A stretch of DNA of 64,000 nucleotides from Nonomuraea jabiensis (GCF_014204795.1 NZ_JACHMB010000001.1:1426001-1490000); one strand, 5' to 3'; positions 43,822-52,975 are shown, counted from the stretch's first letter. Numbers and translations are program-made. The notes: generated by a model from the letters alone, not told the origin.

Positions 43822-44679
43822 ATGGCCCTCAGCCCCAAGGGCCGCCGTGGCTATGCCGCCGGCGCGCTCGCGTTGACCGCCGCACTGGCGCTGACCGCGT
43901 GCGGGAGCGGCGGCAACAGCTCGAGCTCCGCCACCACCAGCGCGAGCGCCTCCGCGGCCGGCGGCGTCCAGCTGGTGTCGCCTGGCAAGCTCACGGTCTG
44001 CACGAACATCCCGTACGAGCCGTTCCAGTTCAAGGACGCGAGCGGCAAGATCGTCGGGTTCGACGTGGACATCGTCGACCTGGTCGCGAAGAAGCTGGGC
44101 GTGACCCAGGAGATCGTGGACATCGACTTCGCCGTGATCAAGAGCGGCGCCGCCATGGCGGCCAAGAAGTGCGACCTGGCCGCCGCCGGCATGACGATCA
44201 CGCCGGAGCGCAAGGCGAACATCGACTTCTCCGACCCGTACTTCGACGCCACCCAGGCGCTGCTCGCCAAGAAGGGCACGGGGGCGACGTCGCTGGCCGA
44301 CGTCAAGGCCAAGAACCTCAAGCTGGGCGCCCAGGCCAGCACCACGGGCCTCGACTACGTCAAGAAGCAGGGCTTCGACCCGACGGAGTACGCCGACTCC
44401 GCCAAGGAGCTGCTGGCCCTGCAGGCCGGCCAGGCCGACGTGATCGTCCAGGACCTGCCCGTGGTCCTCACCTGGCTGAAGAAGCCGGAGGTCGCCGCGA
44501 AGTTCGAGCTGATCGGCAGCCTGGACACCGGCGAGCAGTACGGCCTCGGCCTGAAGAAGAACGCCGACCCGGTGCTGCTCAAGACGATCAATGAAGAGAT
44601 CGCCAAGGCCAAGCAAGACGGCACCTACGAGAAGATCTACGTGAAGTGGTTCGGCAAGAAGCCCGGCGAGCTGGGCTGA
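43822..44679 (+). CDS. Polar amino-acid ABC transporter substrate-binding lipoprotein
   Basis: 285 residues. Lipoprotein signal RRGYAAGALALTAALALTAC with lipobox LTAC, then a Ser/Thr/Ala linker. The mature SBP type-3 fold begins LTVCTNIPYEPFQF and has GFDVDIVDLVAKKLG, the arginine-binding-type ITPERKANIDFSDPYF, and two lobes. It is followed 3 bp later by a single permease gene, so it resembles GlnH-type systems. Glutamine, glutamate or cystine are possible ligands; the sequence does not decide. Confidence 0.93.
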   Translation: MALSPKGRRGYAAGALALTAALALTACGSGGNSSSSATTSASASAAGGVQLVSPGKLTVCTNIPYEPFQFKDASGKIVGFDVDIVDLVAKKLGVTQEIVDIDFAVIKSGAAMAAKKCDLAAAGMTITPERKANIDFSDPYFDATQALLAKKGTGATSLADVKAKNLKLGAQASTTGLDYVKKQGFDPTEYADSAKELLALQAGQADVIVQDLPVVLTWLKKPEVAAKFELIGSLDTGEQYGLGLKKNADPVLLKTINEEIAKAKQDGTYEKIYVKWFGKKPGELG

Positions 44680-44682
44680 TCC

Positions 44683-45510
44683 ATGGCCGACCAGCCGAAG
44701 ACGGCTGAGCCCGCGCGCGCCGGGCTCAGCCCTCGGAAGAAGCAGCAGATCAGCCGCGGCATCCAGTACGCCGTCCTGGTCGTCGTGCTCCTCCTCCTCG
44801 TCCTGTACGCGGACTGGGGCAGCCTCGCACAGAACTTCGCCAAGCCCGACGTGGCGAACGAGACGCTGCCGGAGCTGTTCACCATCGCGCTGCGGAACAC
44901 GGTCATCTACACGGTCACCGGATTCGTCCTCGCCTTCCTCGTGGGACTGCTGCTCGCGCTCATGCGGCTGTCGCCGGTCCGGCCCTACCGCTGGATCGCG
45001 ATCGTCTACATCGAGATCTTCCGTGGCCTGCCCGCGCTGCTGATCTTCATCATGATCACCTTCTTGCCACTGGCGCTGCCGGGCTTCGAGGTGCCTTTCG
45101 GCACATACGGCCAGGTCGCCCTCGGGCTTGGTGCGATCGGCGCGGCCTACCAGGCGGAGGTGTTCCGCGCGGGGCTGCAGGCCGTGCCCAAGGGGCAGGT
45201 CGAGGCCGCCAGATCGCTGGGCATGTCCGCCACCCGCGCCCAGTTCACCGTGGTGATCCCGCAGGCCCTCCGCATGGTCATCCCGCCGACCACCAACCAG
45301 TTCGTGGCCCTGCTCAAGGACTCCTCGCTGGTGCTGTTCCTCGGCGTGTCCAGCGAGTATGTCGAGCTCGCCAAGTTCGGCAACGACCTGGCCTCCCAGC
45401 ACTCCAACGCCACGCCCATCATGGTCTCCGGTCTGACGTACCTGATCGTCACGATCCCGCTGGGATATCTGGCGACCCGGCTGGAAGGACGCAAGGGGAG
45501 GAACCGATGA
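44683..45510 (+). CDS. Polar amino-acid ABC transporter permease
   Basis: 275 residues with a cytoplasmic N-terminus and about five membrane helices. The EAA loop [20 protein letters not shown] around residue 168 and [18 protein letters not shown] near 205 are diagnostic of the HisMQ/GlnP group. Only one permease gene is present, so the channel is probably a homodimer. The stop overlaps the ATPase start (ATGA). Confidence 0.94.
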   Translation: MADQPKTAEPARAGLSPRKKQQISRGIQYAVLVVVLLLLVLYADWGSLAQNFAKPDVANETLPELFTIALRNTVIYTVTGFVLAFLVGLLLALMRLSPVRPYRWIAIVYIEIFRGLPALLIFIMITFLPLALPGFEVPFGTYGQVALGLGAIGAAYQAEVFRAGLQAVPKGQVEAARSLGMSATRAQFTVVIPQALRMVIPPTTNQFVALLKDSSLVLFLGVSSEYVELAKFGNDLASQHSNATPIMVSGLTYLIVTIPLGYLATRLEGRKGRNR

Positions 45511-46250
45511 CGCACGCGATCGAGATCGCGGACCTGCACAAGTACTTCGGCCAGAACGAGGTGCTCAAGGGCATCCGCATGACCGTCGACCCGGGCCAGG
45601 TGGTCTGCGTCATCGGCCCGTCGGGCTCCGGCAAGTCCACCCTGCTGCGCTGCGTGAACCTGCTGGAGGTGCCCACCAAGGGCAAGGTGTTCGTGGACGG
45701 CGTCGAGCTCACCGACCCCGACGTGGACATCGACGCCGTACGCCGCCGCATCGGCATGGTCTTCCAGCAGTTCAACCTGTTCCCGCACATGACCGCGCTG
45801 CAGAACGTGATGATCGCCCAGCAGCGGGTGCTGAAGCGGGGCAAGAAGGAAGCCGAGGTCGTCGCCAGGGAGAACCTGGACAAGGTCGGCGTCGGCGCCA
45901 AGTGCGACGCCTACCCGGCGCAACTGTCGGGCGGTCAGCAGCAGCGAGTGGCGATCGCCCGGGCGCTGGCCATGAACCCGGACCTGATGCTGTTCGACGA
46001 GCCCACCTCGGCGCTCGACCCCGAGCTGGTGGGTGACGTGCTCACCGTCATGCGGAAGCTGGCGGAGGAGGGCATGACCATGCTCGTCGTTACCCACGAG
46101 ATGGGGTTCGCGCGGCAGGTGGCCGACCGGGTGGTGTTCATGGACGGCGGCGTGATCGTCGAGGACGGCGAGCCGGCGCAGGTGATCGGCGACCCGCAGC
46201 AGGAACGCACGCGCACCTTCCTCCACCGGGTCCTGCACCCCGAGGAGTAG
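45507..46250 (+). CDS. Polar amino-acid ABC transporter ATPase (GlnQ-like)
   Basis: 247 residues. Walker [19 protein letters not shown] near residue 35, Q-loop [16 protein letters not shown], signature [19 protein letters not shown] and Walker [17 protein letters not shown], then the switch His in VVTHEMGFA. It completes the three-gene transporter operon. The region after the stop contains a GC-rich tandem repeat and no gene. Confidence 0.95.
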   Translation: MTHAIEIADLHKYFGQNEVLKGIRMTVDPGQVVCVIGPSGSGKSTLLRCVNLLEVPTKGKVFVDGVELTDPDVDIDAVRRRIGMVFQQFNLFPHMTALQNVMIAQQRVLKRGKKEAEVVARENLDKVGVGAKCDAYPAQLSGGQQQRVAIARALAMNPDLMLFDEPTSALDPELVGDVLTVMRKLAEEGMTMLVVTHEMGFARQVADRVVFMDGGVIVEDGEPAQVIGDPQQERTRTFLHRVLHPEE

Positions 46251-46582
46251 GCCGGACGGCACGGCGGGGCGCCTCCCCTTCGGACCCCTTTTCCGGGCCC
46301 GGCACGGAGGAGCGCCCCGCCCGTTTCCGGGCCCGGCACCAGGAACGCCCCGCCCGTTTCCGACCCCAGCACGGAGCAGCGCCCCGCCCCCGGACCCGGC
46401 GGCCCGGAACACGCCTTGAAGCGCCGCTCCAGCGCTCCGAAACGCCTCGGAACGCCGCCCCACCCCCTCCATTACCCGGCGGGGCGCCCGGCCCCTCAAA
46501 CGCCTTCTCAGCCGCGCCGGACCGCACTCCCCGCCGCAAGACCCGGCCCCGGCCGGCGGGACCCGTGATGTAATACACCCGC
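46251..46582. other. Gene-free GC-rich stretch with tandem repeat
   Basis: Besides the repeat at 46286-46405 it has only Pro/Gly/Arg low-complexity open frames on both strands, which I treat as non-coding. Confidence 0.55.
46286..46405 (+). repeat. Imperfect tandem repeat, period 33-34 bp
   Basis: Units start at about 46286, 46320, 46353 and 46387. Each has a core like CCCGTTTCCGGGCCCGGCAC followed by (A)GGA-x-(C/A)GCCCCG; the third is changed (CGACCCCAGC) and the last is partial. The stretch is almost purely G/C with CCGGGCCCGG palindromes that could stall transcription behind the transporter operon. Confidence 0.6.
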
Positions 46583-47008
46583 ATGGACCTCACCTCTTAC
46601 GCCGAGTGGGCCGTCCGGCTGGTCAACGATCCCGACCCGCCGCCGGAGCTGAGGCCGCTGCGCGACGAGCTGGCCGCCGCCTTCGACGAGGCCGCCGACG
46701 AACGGGCCGTGGCGGCGCGGCTCAACGCCCTGCTCGTGCGCTATCCCGTACGCCCCCAGCTCACCGACCACGACGGCGGGGGCTGGCACCTCCACCTGGC
46801 TGAGGACTCCGCCGCCTCTGCCGTGATGGGCCTGGCCGCGGTCGTGGCGGAGCTGGGCGCGGACCGGCTCGGCCGGTGCCAGGAGCAGCGCTGCGGGAAG
46901 GCGTTCCTGGACACCTCGTCCAACCGTTCGCGCCGCTACTGCTCCTCCCGCTGCGCCAGCCGCGCGAACGTCGCCGCCTTCCGCGCCCGCCGGCGCAACG
47001 GCCCCTAA
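46583..47008 (+). CDS. CGNR zinc-finger domain protein
   Basis: 141 residues. The N-terminal ABATE-like part (YAEWAVRLVNDPDPPPELRP) is followed by a C-terminal zinc finger CQEQRCGKAFLDTSSNRSRR YCSS-C with the signature CASRANVAAF in place of CGNR. Such proteins are probably regulators that bind DNA through the C-terminal finger, the N-terminal part sensing a ligand. It is tail to tail with sodX, with a 4-bp overlap. Confidence 0.87.
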   Translation: MDLTSYAEWAVRLVNDPDPPPELRPLRDELAAAFDEAADERAVAARLNALLVRYPVRPQLTDHDGGGWHLHLAEDSAASAVMGLAAVVAELGADRLGRCQEQRCGKAFLDTSSNRSRRYCSSRCASRANVAAFRARRRNGP

Positions 47009-47301
47009 CGCCGCCGCCGCAGGAGCGGCCAGTAACGCAGCACGACCCGTCCCACGATGTCGTGGACCGGCCCGAAGTCCCAGCTGTCACGCCGCCCGCT
47101 GGCCCGCTGGTTGTCGCTCTCCAGCCACCATCCGTCCTGTCCGTGCCACTGCGCCCGTTTCACGATGAGCCGCTCGGGATCATCGGGAAGTCTCGCCACC
47201 ACGAGATCTCCCGGATGGACGGTGGCGCCCCGGCGTACGAGCAGCCAGTCGCCGGGAACCAGGGCCGGGCGCATCGAATCGCCCTCGACACGCACTCTCA
47301 T
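47005..47301 (-). CDS. sodX: Nickel-type superoxide dismutase maturation protease
   Basis: 98 residues from ATG 47301. S24/S26 peptidase fold: VEGDSMRPALVPGDWLLV has the nucleophile Ser (GDSM) and ERLIVKRAQW the general-base Lys. SodX removes the leader of SodN so that the nickel hook is exposed. It is divergent from sodN with about 90 bp between, the usual gene pair in actinomycetes. No membrane segment is evident, consistent with a cytosolic processing enzyme. Confidence 0.9.
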   Translation of the reverse strand: MRVRVEGDSMRPALVPGDWLLVRRGATVHPGDLVVARLPDDPERLIVKRAQWHGQDGWWLESDNQRASGRRDSWDFGPVHDIVGRVVLRYWPLLRRRR

Positions 47302-47361
47302 GGGCTTGTGACCCCCTACTCCGCAGGCGTTGGGACCCGAGTAAGGTCGGTTGTGGACCAA

Positions 47362-47372
47362 GCTGATTCAGC
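47362..47372. promoter_or_regulatory. Palindrome in the sodX-sodN intergenic region
   Basis: GCTGATTCAGC is a perfect palindrome around a central base, 20 bp before the sodN start. In Streptomyces sodN is repressed by the nickel-responsive Nur; whether this is a Nur site is not known, since it does not clearly match the TTGC-type Nur box. Confidence 0.3.
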
Positions 47373-47391
47373 ATCAAGGAAGGACTTTCTG

Positions 47392-47793
47392 ATGCTCGCA
47401 CGACTGCTACGACCCAAGCATGTCGCTTCCGCACACTGCGACCTGCCCTGCGGGGTCTACGACCCCGCTCAGGCCCGCATCGAGGCCGAGTCGGTCAAGG
47501 CGATCATGGAAAAGTACGCGGCGAACGAGGACGCGGTCTTCCGCGCCCGCGCGCTGACCATCAAGGAGGAGCGGGCCGAGCTGGTCAAGCACCACCTGTG
47601 GGTGCTGTGGACCGACTACTTCAAGCCGCCGCACCTGGAGCAGTACCCTCAGCTCCACCAGCTCTTCTGGGACGCCACCAAGCTCGCGGGCGCCGCCGGC
47701 GCCAAGGGCACGGTCGACGTCTCCAAGGCCGAGGACCTGCTGGGCAAGATCGACGAGATCTCCAAGATCTTCTGGGAGACCAAGGCCGCCTAA
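47392..47793 (+). CDS. sodN: Nickel superoxide dismutase
   Basis: 133 residues. A 14-residue leader (MLARLLRPKHVASA) precedes the nickel hook HCDLPCGVYDP, exact for the family: after cleavage the new N-terminal His and the two Cys bind nickel. The rest is the four-helix bundle (RIEAESVKAIMEKYAANEDA, HHLWVLWTDYFKPPHLEQYP). It dismutes superoxide in the cytosol as a hexamer. aaggaagga lies before the ATG, and a strong terminator follows. Confidence 0.97.
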   Translation: MLARLLRPKHVASAHCDLPCGVYDPAQARIEAESVKAIMEKYAANEDAVFRARALTIKEERAELVKHHLWVLWTDYFKPPHLEQYPQLHQLFWDATKLAGAAGAKGTVDVSKAEDLLGKIDEISKIFWETKAA

Positions 47794-47805
47794 AACGGCA
47801 CATAA

Positions 47806-47839
47806 GGCTCTGTACGGCAGCAGCCGTACAGAGCCTTTT
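47806..47839 (+). terminator. Terminator after sodN
   Basis: GGCTCTGTACGGC and GCCGTACAGAGCC form a 13-bp perfect stem with a 4-base loop, followed by TTTT. Confidence 0.92.
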
Positions 47840-47920
47840 CCGTTGATGGCGAGTCTGAATCGTCCAAGCACCTCCCGGGGGCGGTAAGTTGCAGTTGGCG
47901 TCGGAAACGCGAGGAGGAAC

Positions 47921-48346
47921 GTGACCGAGGAAACCGAGACGCGCGCGGAGGGCGTGGCCGGCATCCGCGACGTGGTGAGCATCAGGCTCCCCGCCGCCAG
48001 TGCCTACCTGTCTGTGCTGCGTACGGCTACCGCCGGGCTGGCGGCGCGGCTGGACTTCACGCTCGACGAGATCGAGGATCTGCGGATCGCGGTCGACGAG
48101 GCGTGCGCCATGCTGCTGAGCGAGGCGGTGCCCGGCACCGACCTCACCGCCGAGTTCGAGCTGACCGGGCATGAGATGCAGGTCAGGGTCGAAGTGGCCA
48201 CGGTCGGAAGCTCCGCGCCCAAACGCGATGACTTCGCCTGGATGGTGTTGACCGCCTTGGCCGACGACGTCGACGCGGTGACCGACTCCCCAGATCGCAT
48301 GGCCATCGTCCTGCGTAAGCGCCGAGGCGCAGCGAGGCCGGCGTGA
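47921..48346 (+). CDS. RsbW-like anti-sigma factor (HATPase_c_2)
   Basis: 141 residues from GTG 47921, with gaggagg upstream. It is a compact GHKL ATPase: FTLDEIEDLRIAVDEACAML contains the N-box (E-x2-x-D-x2-AVDEA), but the G-box is weak. It should hold the sigma factor encoded next (4-bp overlap) inactive by binding or by phosphorylating an anti-anti-sigma factor. No such antagonist gene is adjacent, so the control input is elsewhere. Confidence 0.85.
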   Translation: MTEETETRAEGVAGIRDVVSIRLPAASAYLSVLRTATAGLAARLDFTLDEIEDLRIAVDEACAMLLSEAVPGTDLTAEFELTGHEMQVRVEVATVGSSAPKRDDFAWMVLTALADDVDAVTDSPDRMAIVLRKRRGAARPA

Positions 48347-49143
48347 CGGAAAGGACTGGAGCCATGGCCACCAGCGAACACGCCGTGCCCGACCGGGTGC
48401 GTGCCCGCATGCTCTTCGCCGAGCTGGCCGAGCTGGGCCCCGAGGAGCCGCGCCGCCAGCGCATCAGGGACGAGCTGGTCGAGCTTCACCTTCCCCTGGT
48501 CGAATACCTGGCCCGCCGCTTTCGGAACAGGGGCGAGTGGCTCGACGACCTGACCCAGGTCGCCACCATCGGCCTGATCAAGTCCATCGACCGGTTCGAC
48601 CTCAACCGCGGCGTGGAGTTCTCCACGTACGCCACGCCCACGATCGTCGGCGAGATCAAGCGCCATTTCCGCGACAAGGGCTGGGCGGTCCGCGTCCCGC
48701 GCCGGCTGCAGGAGCTGAAGCTCTCGCTGACCAAGGCGATAAGCGATCTCTCGCAGCGCGAGGGCCGCGCGCCGACGGTCGCGGAGCTGGCCTCCTACCT
48801 GAAGATGACCGAGGAGGAGGTGCTCGAGGGCCTCGAGTCGGCCAACGCCTACTCGACCGTGTCGCTCGACGCGCCCGACTCCGGCGACGACGACGCCCCC
48901 GCGGTGTCCGACTCGCTCGGCATCGTGGACGAGTCGCTCGAGGGCGTCGAATACCGCGAGTCGCTGAAACCGCTGCTCGAACGGCTGCCGCCGCGGGAGA
49001 AGCGCATCCTGTTGTTGCGCTTCTTCGGCAACATGACGCAGTCGCAGATCGCCACCGAGCTGGGCATCTCGCAGATGCACGTCTCGCGCCTGCTGGCCCG
49101 CACCCTCGCGCAGCTGCGCGAGGGTCTGACCGCCGAAGACTAG
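48343..49143 (+). CDS. SigB/SigF-type RNA polymerase sigma factor
   Basis: 266 residues from GTG 48343 (ATG 48364 is an alternative). Region 2: LHLPLVEYLARRFRNRGEWL, DDLTQVATIGLIKSIDRFDL, FSTYATPTIVGEIKRHFRDK. Region 3: LSQREGRAPTVAELASYLKM. Region 4: LPPREKRILLLRFFGNMTQS and ELGISQMHVSRLLARTL. There is no region 1.1, as in the group-3 stress and differentiation sigma factors. It is coupled to the RsbW-like gene. Confidence 0.93.
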   Translation: MTERTGAMATSEHAVPDRVRARMLFAELAELGPEEPRRQRIRDELVELHLPLVEYLARRFRNRGEWLDDLTQVATIGLIKSIDRFDLNRGVEFSTYATPTIVGEIKRHFRDKGWAVRVPRRLQELKLSLTKAISDLSQREGRAPTVAELASYLKMTEEEVLEGLESANAYSTVSLDAPDSGDDDAPAVSDSLGIVDESLEGVEYRESLKPLLERLPPREKRILLLRFFGNMTQSQIATELGISQMHVSRLLARTLAQLREGLTAED

Positions 49144-49523
49144 CCGTCTCCGTAGAGGGCGTGCGTGGTGGGCGGCGCCAGCAGCGTCGCCAACCCCGCC
49201 ACCGCGATCACGATCAGCGGGATCCCGAGCTGGGGCTGGCCTGACTGGATGAGCGTGACGGAGATCGGCACCATGAAGATCTGCGTCAGGACGCCGGGCG
49301 ACCGCCCCCACCGCTCCATCTTGAACAGCCCGCCCCACGCCACCCAGAGCAGCCCCGCTCCGACCAGCACGCCGAAGGCCGACTCGGCGATGGCGGTGGT
49401 CAGGTTGGCCGGGGCGCTGACGAGGGTCTCCACGGCCACGTAGATGCCGAGCCCGAGCGCCACCAGGCCTTCCAGGGCGACGATGGCGGCGGCGATGACG
49501 AGGGTGACCGGACGACGATTCAC
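49140..49523 (-). CDS. Small membrane protein, four helices, unknown function
   Basis: 127 residues with four hydrophobic segments (VTLVIAAAIVALEGLVALGL, a second near 45-65 in ESAFGVLVGAGLLWVAWGG, a third around FMVPISVTLI, a fourth LGIPLIVIAVAGLATLL). No known motif is recognised. It converges on the sigma factor gene with a 4-bp overlap of the stops, and is divergent from the lipid kinase gene. Confidence 0.8.
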   Translation of the reverse strand: MNRRPVTLVIAAAIVALEGLVALGLGIYVAVETLVSAPANLTTAIAESAFGVLVGAGLLWVAWGGLFKMERWGRSPGVLTQIFMVPISVTLIQSGQPQLGIPLIVIAVAGLATLLAPPTTHALYGDG

Positions 49524-49611
49524 GCCCGTACCCTACCCCTCGGGTCACCCGGTCCGAGAAATAGGACGTTCGGCCGATATCGCCCACAAGTCCAGCGGAT
49601 ACGCTGGCGAT

Positions 49612-50568
49612 ATGCGCGCCATGCTCTTGGTGAATCCCAAGGCCACCACCACGAACGCCCGTACGCGTGACGTGCTGATCCGCGCGCTCGGCGCGGCCGT
49701 GGAGCTGGCGGTGGAGGAGACCCGCTACCGCGGGCACGCCGCCGCGCTGGCCGCCACCGCGCGGGCCAAGGGATACGACGTCGTCGCGGTGCTCGGCGGC
49801 GACGGAACGATCAACGAGACCGTGAACGGCCTGCTCAACCCCGTGAACGGCGGCCCCGTCCCGCCCGGCAGCGAGGGCCGGCCGGCGCTGGTCGTCATCC
49901 CCGGGGGCAGCGCGAACGTGTTCGCCCGCGCGCTGGGGCTGCCGAACGACCCCGTGGAGTCCACGGGCGCGGTGCTGGAGGCGCTCAGGGACGGCCGGCG
50001 CAGGACCGTGGGTTTGGGGCAGGCCCTATGGGAAGGCCAGAGCCGCTACTTCACCTTCTGCTCGGGCATGGGGTACGACGCCGAGGTTGTACGGGCCGTG
50101 GAAGGCCTCAGAGGGACCGGCCGTAAAGCAACGCCTACACGGTACGTGAACACCGCTCTACGGCACTATCTGGCCACGGACAAGCGGCATCCGGCGATGA
50201 CCCTGACCGGTCCCGGGATACCCACGGCCCGCGGGCTGTTCATGGCGATCATCTCCAACACCTCCCCATGGACGTACGTCGGCAGCCGGCCCGTCCACCC
50301 GACCCCGTGGGCGAGCTTCGAGACCGGGCTCGACCTGCTCGGGCTGCGCCGAATGGGGCCGATGGCGATGGCGTCAGTGATCCGACAGATTCTCACGGAG
50401 AGTGACGCCCTTCCGGGCGGCCGGCACCTCGTACAGCTGCACGACGAGGCCGAGTTCACGCTCACCGCGAGCCGTCCCGTGGCTTTCCAGCTGGACGGGG
50501 ACTACCTGGGCGAATACGAAACCGTAACATTCCGGTCTACACCGAACGCGTTACAAGTTTTGGTCTAG
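49612..50568 (+). CDS. Diacylglycerol kinase family lipid kinase
   Basis: 318 residues from ATG 49612, where homology starts (MLLVNPKATTTNARTRDVLI). GGDGTINETVNGLL is the nucleotide-binding signature near residue 65, and VVIPGGSANVFARALGLPND the second conserved block. The C-terminal domain ends QLDGDYLGEYETVTF. It phosphorylates a lipid such as diacylglycerol or a sphingoid-like substrate. It lies upstream of the whiB1-like gene, separated by a 271-bp regulatory stretch. Confidence 0.9.
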   Translation: MRAMLLVNPKATTTNARTRDVLIRALGAAVELAVEETRYRGHAAALAATARAKGYDVVAVLGGDGTINETVNGLLNPVNGGPVPPGSEGRPALVVIPGGSANVFARALGLPNDPVESTGAVLEALRDGRRRTVGLGQALWEGQSRYFTFCSGMGYDAEVVRAVEGLRGTGRKATPTRYVNTALRHYLATDKRHPAMTLTGPGIPTARGLFMAIISNTSPWTYVGSRPVHPTPWASFETGLDLLGLRRMGPMAMASVIRQILTESDALPGGRHLVQLHDEAEFTLTASRPVAFQLDGDYLGEYETVTFRSTPNALQVLV

Positions 50569-50769
50569 ATGGTTACATTCGGTCATGGTGTGACGCATCC
50601 GACAGCCATAACACCCAAAACTTCCCGTCAACCCTCTTGCGTGCACACAGCGTGGCTGACAGTCTCAAGACTGACGTCGGAACGTAGGACCTTTAACAAC
50701 CCCAAGGTTCTCCGAGTGTCAGCGGGCAATCCTGGTCCTCACAGGTCCGGGTCATTGTTCGCGCGAGTT

Positions 50770-50785
50770 AGTGAAACTCTTCACA
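50770..50785 (+). promoter_or_regulatory. CRP-type site in the whiB1-like promoter
   Basis: AGTGAAACTCTTCACA matches (T/A)GTGA-N6-TCACA, with its 3' end 54 bp before the whiB start. In Mycobacterium tuberculosis whiB1 is controlled by the cAMP receptor protein, so a conserved arrangement is plausible. Confidence 0.55.
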
Positions 50786-50839
50786 AAGTAGTAGCCGCAC
50801 GGAGCCGACCAGAGGCTCCATCTACTAAGGAGTGGACGC

Positions 50840-51094
50840 ATGGACTGGCGCCACCGAGCTGCCTGCCGTGACGTGGACCCCGAGCTGTTCTTCCCGATCG
50901 GCAACACCGGCCCGGCACTCATGCAGATCGAAGAAGCCAAGCAGGTCTGCCGTTCCTGCTCAGCCGTCGAAGCCTGCCTGAAGTGGGCGCTGGAGTCCGG
51001 GCAGGACGCCGGCGTCTGGGGCGGCCTCAGCGAGGACGAGCGCCGCGCTCTCAAGCGCCGCACCGCTCGCCACCGCGCCCGCCTCACCGCCTGA
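50840..51094 (+). CDS. whiB1: WhiB-family iron-sulphur regulator (WhiB1/WblE-like)
   Basis: 84 residues. Four cluster cysteines: Cys9 (HRAACRDVD), then CRSCSAVEAC (C-x2-C-x5-C at about 37-46), with DAGVWGGLSEDERRAL as the G(V/I)WGG turn and the basic tail RRTARHRARLTA for DNA or sigma-factor binding. WhiB1 binds a [4Fe-4S] cluster that reacts with nitric oxide and associates with the main sigma factor. taaggagtgg lies before the ATG. The next gene (pdtaS) is convergent, as in Mycobacterium. Confidence 0.93.
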   Translation: MDWRHRAACRDVDPELFFPIGNTGPALMQIEEAKQVCRSCSAVEACLKWALESGQDAGVWGGLSEDERRALKRRTARHRARLTA

Positions 51095-51342
51095 CCCGCC
51101 ACCGTCATCTGATCTCCACCACCATCTGACCCCGCGTCGCCCGAGCCCCGATCGGCTCGCGCGCCGCCGCACCCCCTCCCCGCCCCGATGCGTCGCCGCC
51201 GGCCGCCGTGCCACCCCGCCGGACGCGCCACCGCCCAAGCCGTCACCCCGGCCGACGCACCGCCGCAGTTCGACATGCCCGCACCCGACGCGCCGAGCCC
51301 CCGTACTCCCGTCGAACCCCGACGGACGCGTACGAACCGGGA

Positions 51343-52812
51343 TCAGGCCGCCGGGAGCGGGATCGACAGCGTGACCTCCGTGCCCCCTTCGAGCCGCGGC
51401 TTGATCGAGAGCCGGCCGGAGAGCTCCCCCTCGACCAGCGTGCGCACGATCTGCAGCCCCAGGCTGGTGGACGTGTCGAGGTCGAAGCCGGTCGGCAGCC
51501 CGAGGCCGTCGTCCCACACCGTGACGTTCAGCCGGTCGAGCTCGGGTTCGACCACCACTTCGAGCCGCTTGGGCCGCCCGTGCTGCATCGCGTTCTGCAA
51601 CAGCTCGGTCAGCGCCATGGCCAGCGGTGTGGCGATGAGCGAGGGCAGCACCCCGAAGCCTCCGACGCGCCGCGGCGTGACGGCCACCTCAGCGGCCGAC
51701 ACCTCCCCCGCCATCGCGAACACCCGGTCGGCGATCTCGTCGAAGTCCACGAACTCCTCGGGCGCGTGGGACAGCGTCTCGTGCACGATCGCGATGGACC
51801 CGACCCTGCGCACCGCCTCCTCCAGCGCCTCCCTGCCCTCCGGCACCTGCAGCCGCCTGGCCTGCAGGCGGAGCAGCGCGGCCACGGTTTGCAGGTTGTT
51901 CTTCACCCGGTGGTGGATCTCGCGGATCGTGGCGTCCTTGGTCATCAGCTCGCGCTCGCGGCGGCGCAGCTCGGTCACGTCCCTGATGAGCACGAGCGCG
52001 CCGATGCGGCCGCCGCCGACGATCAGCGGGATGGCCCTGAGCTGCACGATCGTGCCGCCCGACTCGACCTCGGTCTCCTTGGCCGCGCGCCCGCTGGCCA
52101 CGATCATGAGATCTTCGTTGATCGGCTCGTCGGAGTAGCAGAGCGTCGCGGTGACCCGGCCCAGCTCGGCCCCGACCAGGTCGGCGTGCAGGCCGAGCCG
52201 CCGGTAGGCGGACAGGGCGTTCGGCGAGGCGTACGTGACGCGCCCGGCCCGGTCGAGCCGCAGCAGGCCGTCGCCGACGCGCGGCGAGCGCACCAGGATC
52301 GGCTCCTCACCCGAGAACGGGAACCGGCCCTCGGCCACCATCTGCGCCAGGTCGGAGGCGCTCTGGAGGTAGGTCAGCTCCAGGCGCGACGGGGTGCGGG
52401 CGGAGGAGAGGTTCGTGGAGCGCTGGATCACCGCCAGGAACCGGCCCTCGCCGCCCTCGACGGTCCGGCGCACGGGGATGGTCTCCTCGCGCACCGGGAC
52501 GCCCGTGGACCAGTCGGGATCGCCCTCGCGGCAGATGCGCCGCTCGTTCCAGGCGGTGTCGATGAGGTGCCGCTCGCCCTTGGCGGCGACGCTGCCGACG
52601 ATGTCGTCGTGGTAGACGGTGGGGCCGGTGGTCGGGCGCATCTGCGCGATCGCGATCCAGCCGCTCTCGCCCAGCAGCGGCGCCCACAGGATGAGATCGG
52701 CGAACGACAGGTCGGCCAGCAGCTGCCAGTCGGAGACCAGCGAGTGCAGCCAGTCGAGATCCGCCCCGTCGAGGGCGGTGTGGCGGGCTACGAGGTCGCT
52801 GAGAGTCGGCAC
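51343..52812 (-). CDS. pdtaS: Sensor histidine kinase PdtaS-like
   Basis: 489 residues from GTG 52812, where homologues start (PTLSDLVARHTALDGADLDW). N-terminal GAF domain (about 10-150), then a PAS domain with VRSPRVGDGLLRLDRAGRVTYASPNAL in part (about 165-270). The HisKA_2 block is IREIHHRVKNNLQTVAALLR with the phospho-acceptor His near 300; the ATPase domain has LTELLQNAMQHGRP and VWDDGLGLP. It is cytosolic, with no membrane helix. In mycobacteria PdtaS phosphorylates the antiterminator PdtaR; no pdtaR-like gene is in the window. Confidence 0.93.
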   Translation of the reverse strand: MPTLSDLVARHTALDGADLDWLHSLVSDWQLLADLSFADLILWAPLLGESGWIAIAQMRPTTGPTVYHDDIVGSVAAKGERHLIDTAWNERRICREGDPDWSTGVPVREETIPVRRTVEGGEGRFLAVIQRSTNLSSARTPSRLELTYLQSASDLAQMVAEGRFPFSGEEPILVRSPRVGDGLLRLDRAGRVTYASPNALSAYRRLGLHADLVGAELGRVTATLCYSDEPINEDLMIVASGRAAKETEVESGGTIVQLRAIPLIVGGGRIGALVLIRDVTELRRRERELMTKDATIREIHHRVKNNLQTVAALLRLQARRLQVPEGREALEEAVRRVGSIAIVHETLSHAPEEFVDFDEIADRVFAMAGEVSAAEVAVTPRRVGGFGVLPSLIATPLAMALTELLQNAMQHGRPKRLEVVVEPELDRLNVTVWDDGLGLPTGFDLDTSTSLGLQIVRTLVEGELSGRLSIKPRLEGGTEVTLSIPLPAA

Positions 52813-52975
52813 AGGTGCATCATGCGTGCTTTTCCCCGCAACAACCAAACCGGCTCCCTGGTTGAATGCGCGCCCGAATACGCGGGCAGGACTCCGCACG
52901 GCACGGCCGCACACCCGCTCGTTCGCACAGTGACGACAGATACGGCATCGTCCACCCAACTCGACATATCGGGAA

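Noticed and set aside
46286..46405. CRISPR array
   Set aside because: The repeat units are contiguous without spacers, diverge from one another, and no cas genes are near.
50555..50570. DasR-type site near TGGTCTAGA at the end of the lipid-kinase gene
   Set aside because: Only the left half fits the palindrome ACTGGTCTAGACCACT; the right half reads TGG instead of CCA and the site overlaps a stop codon.
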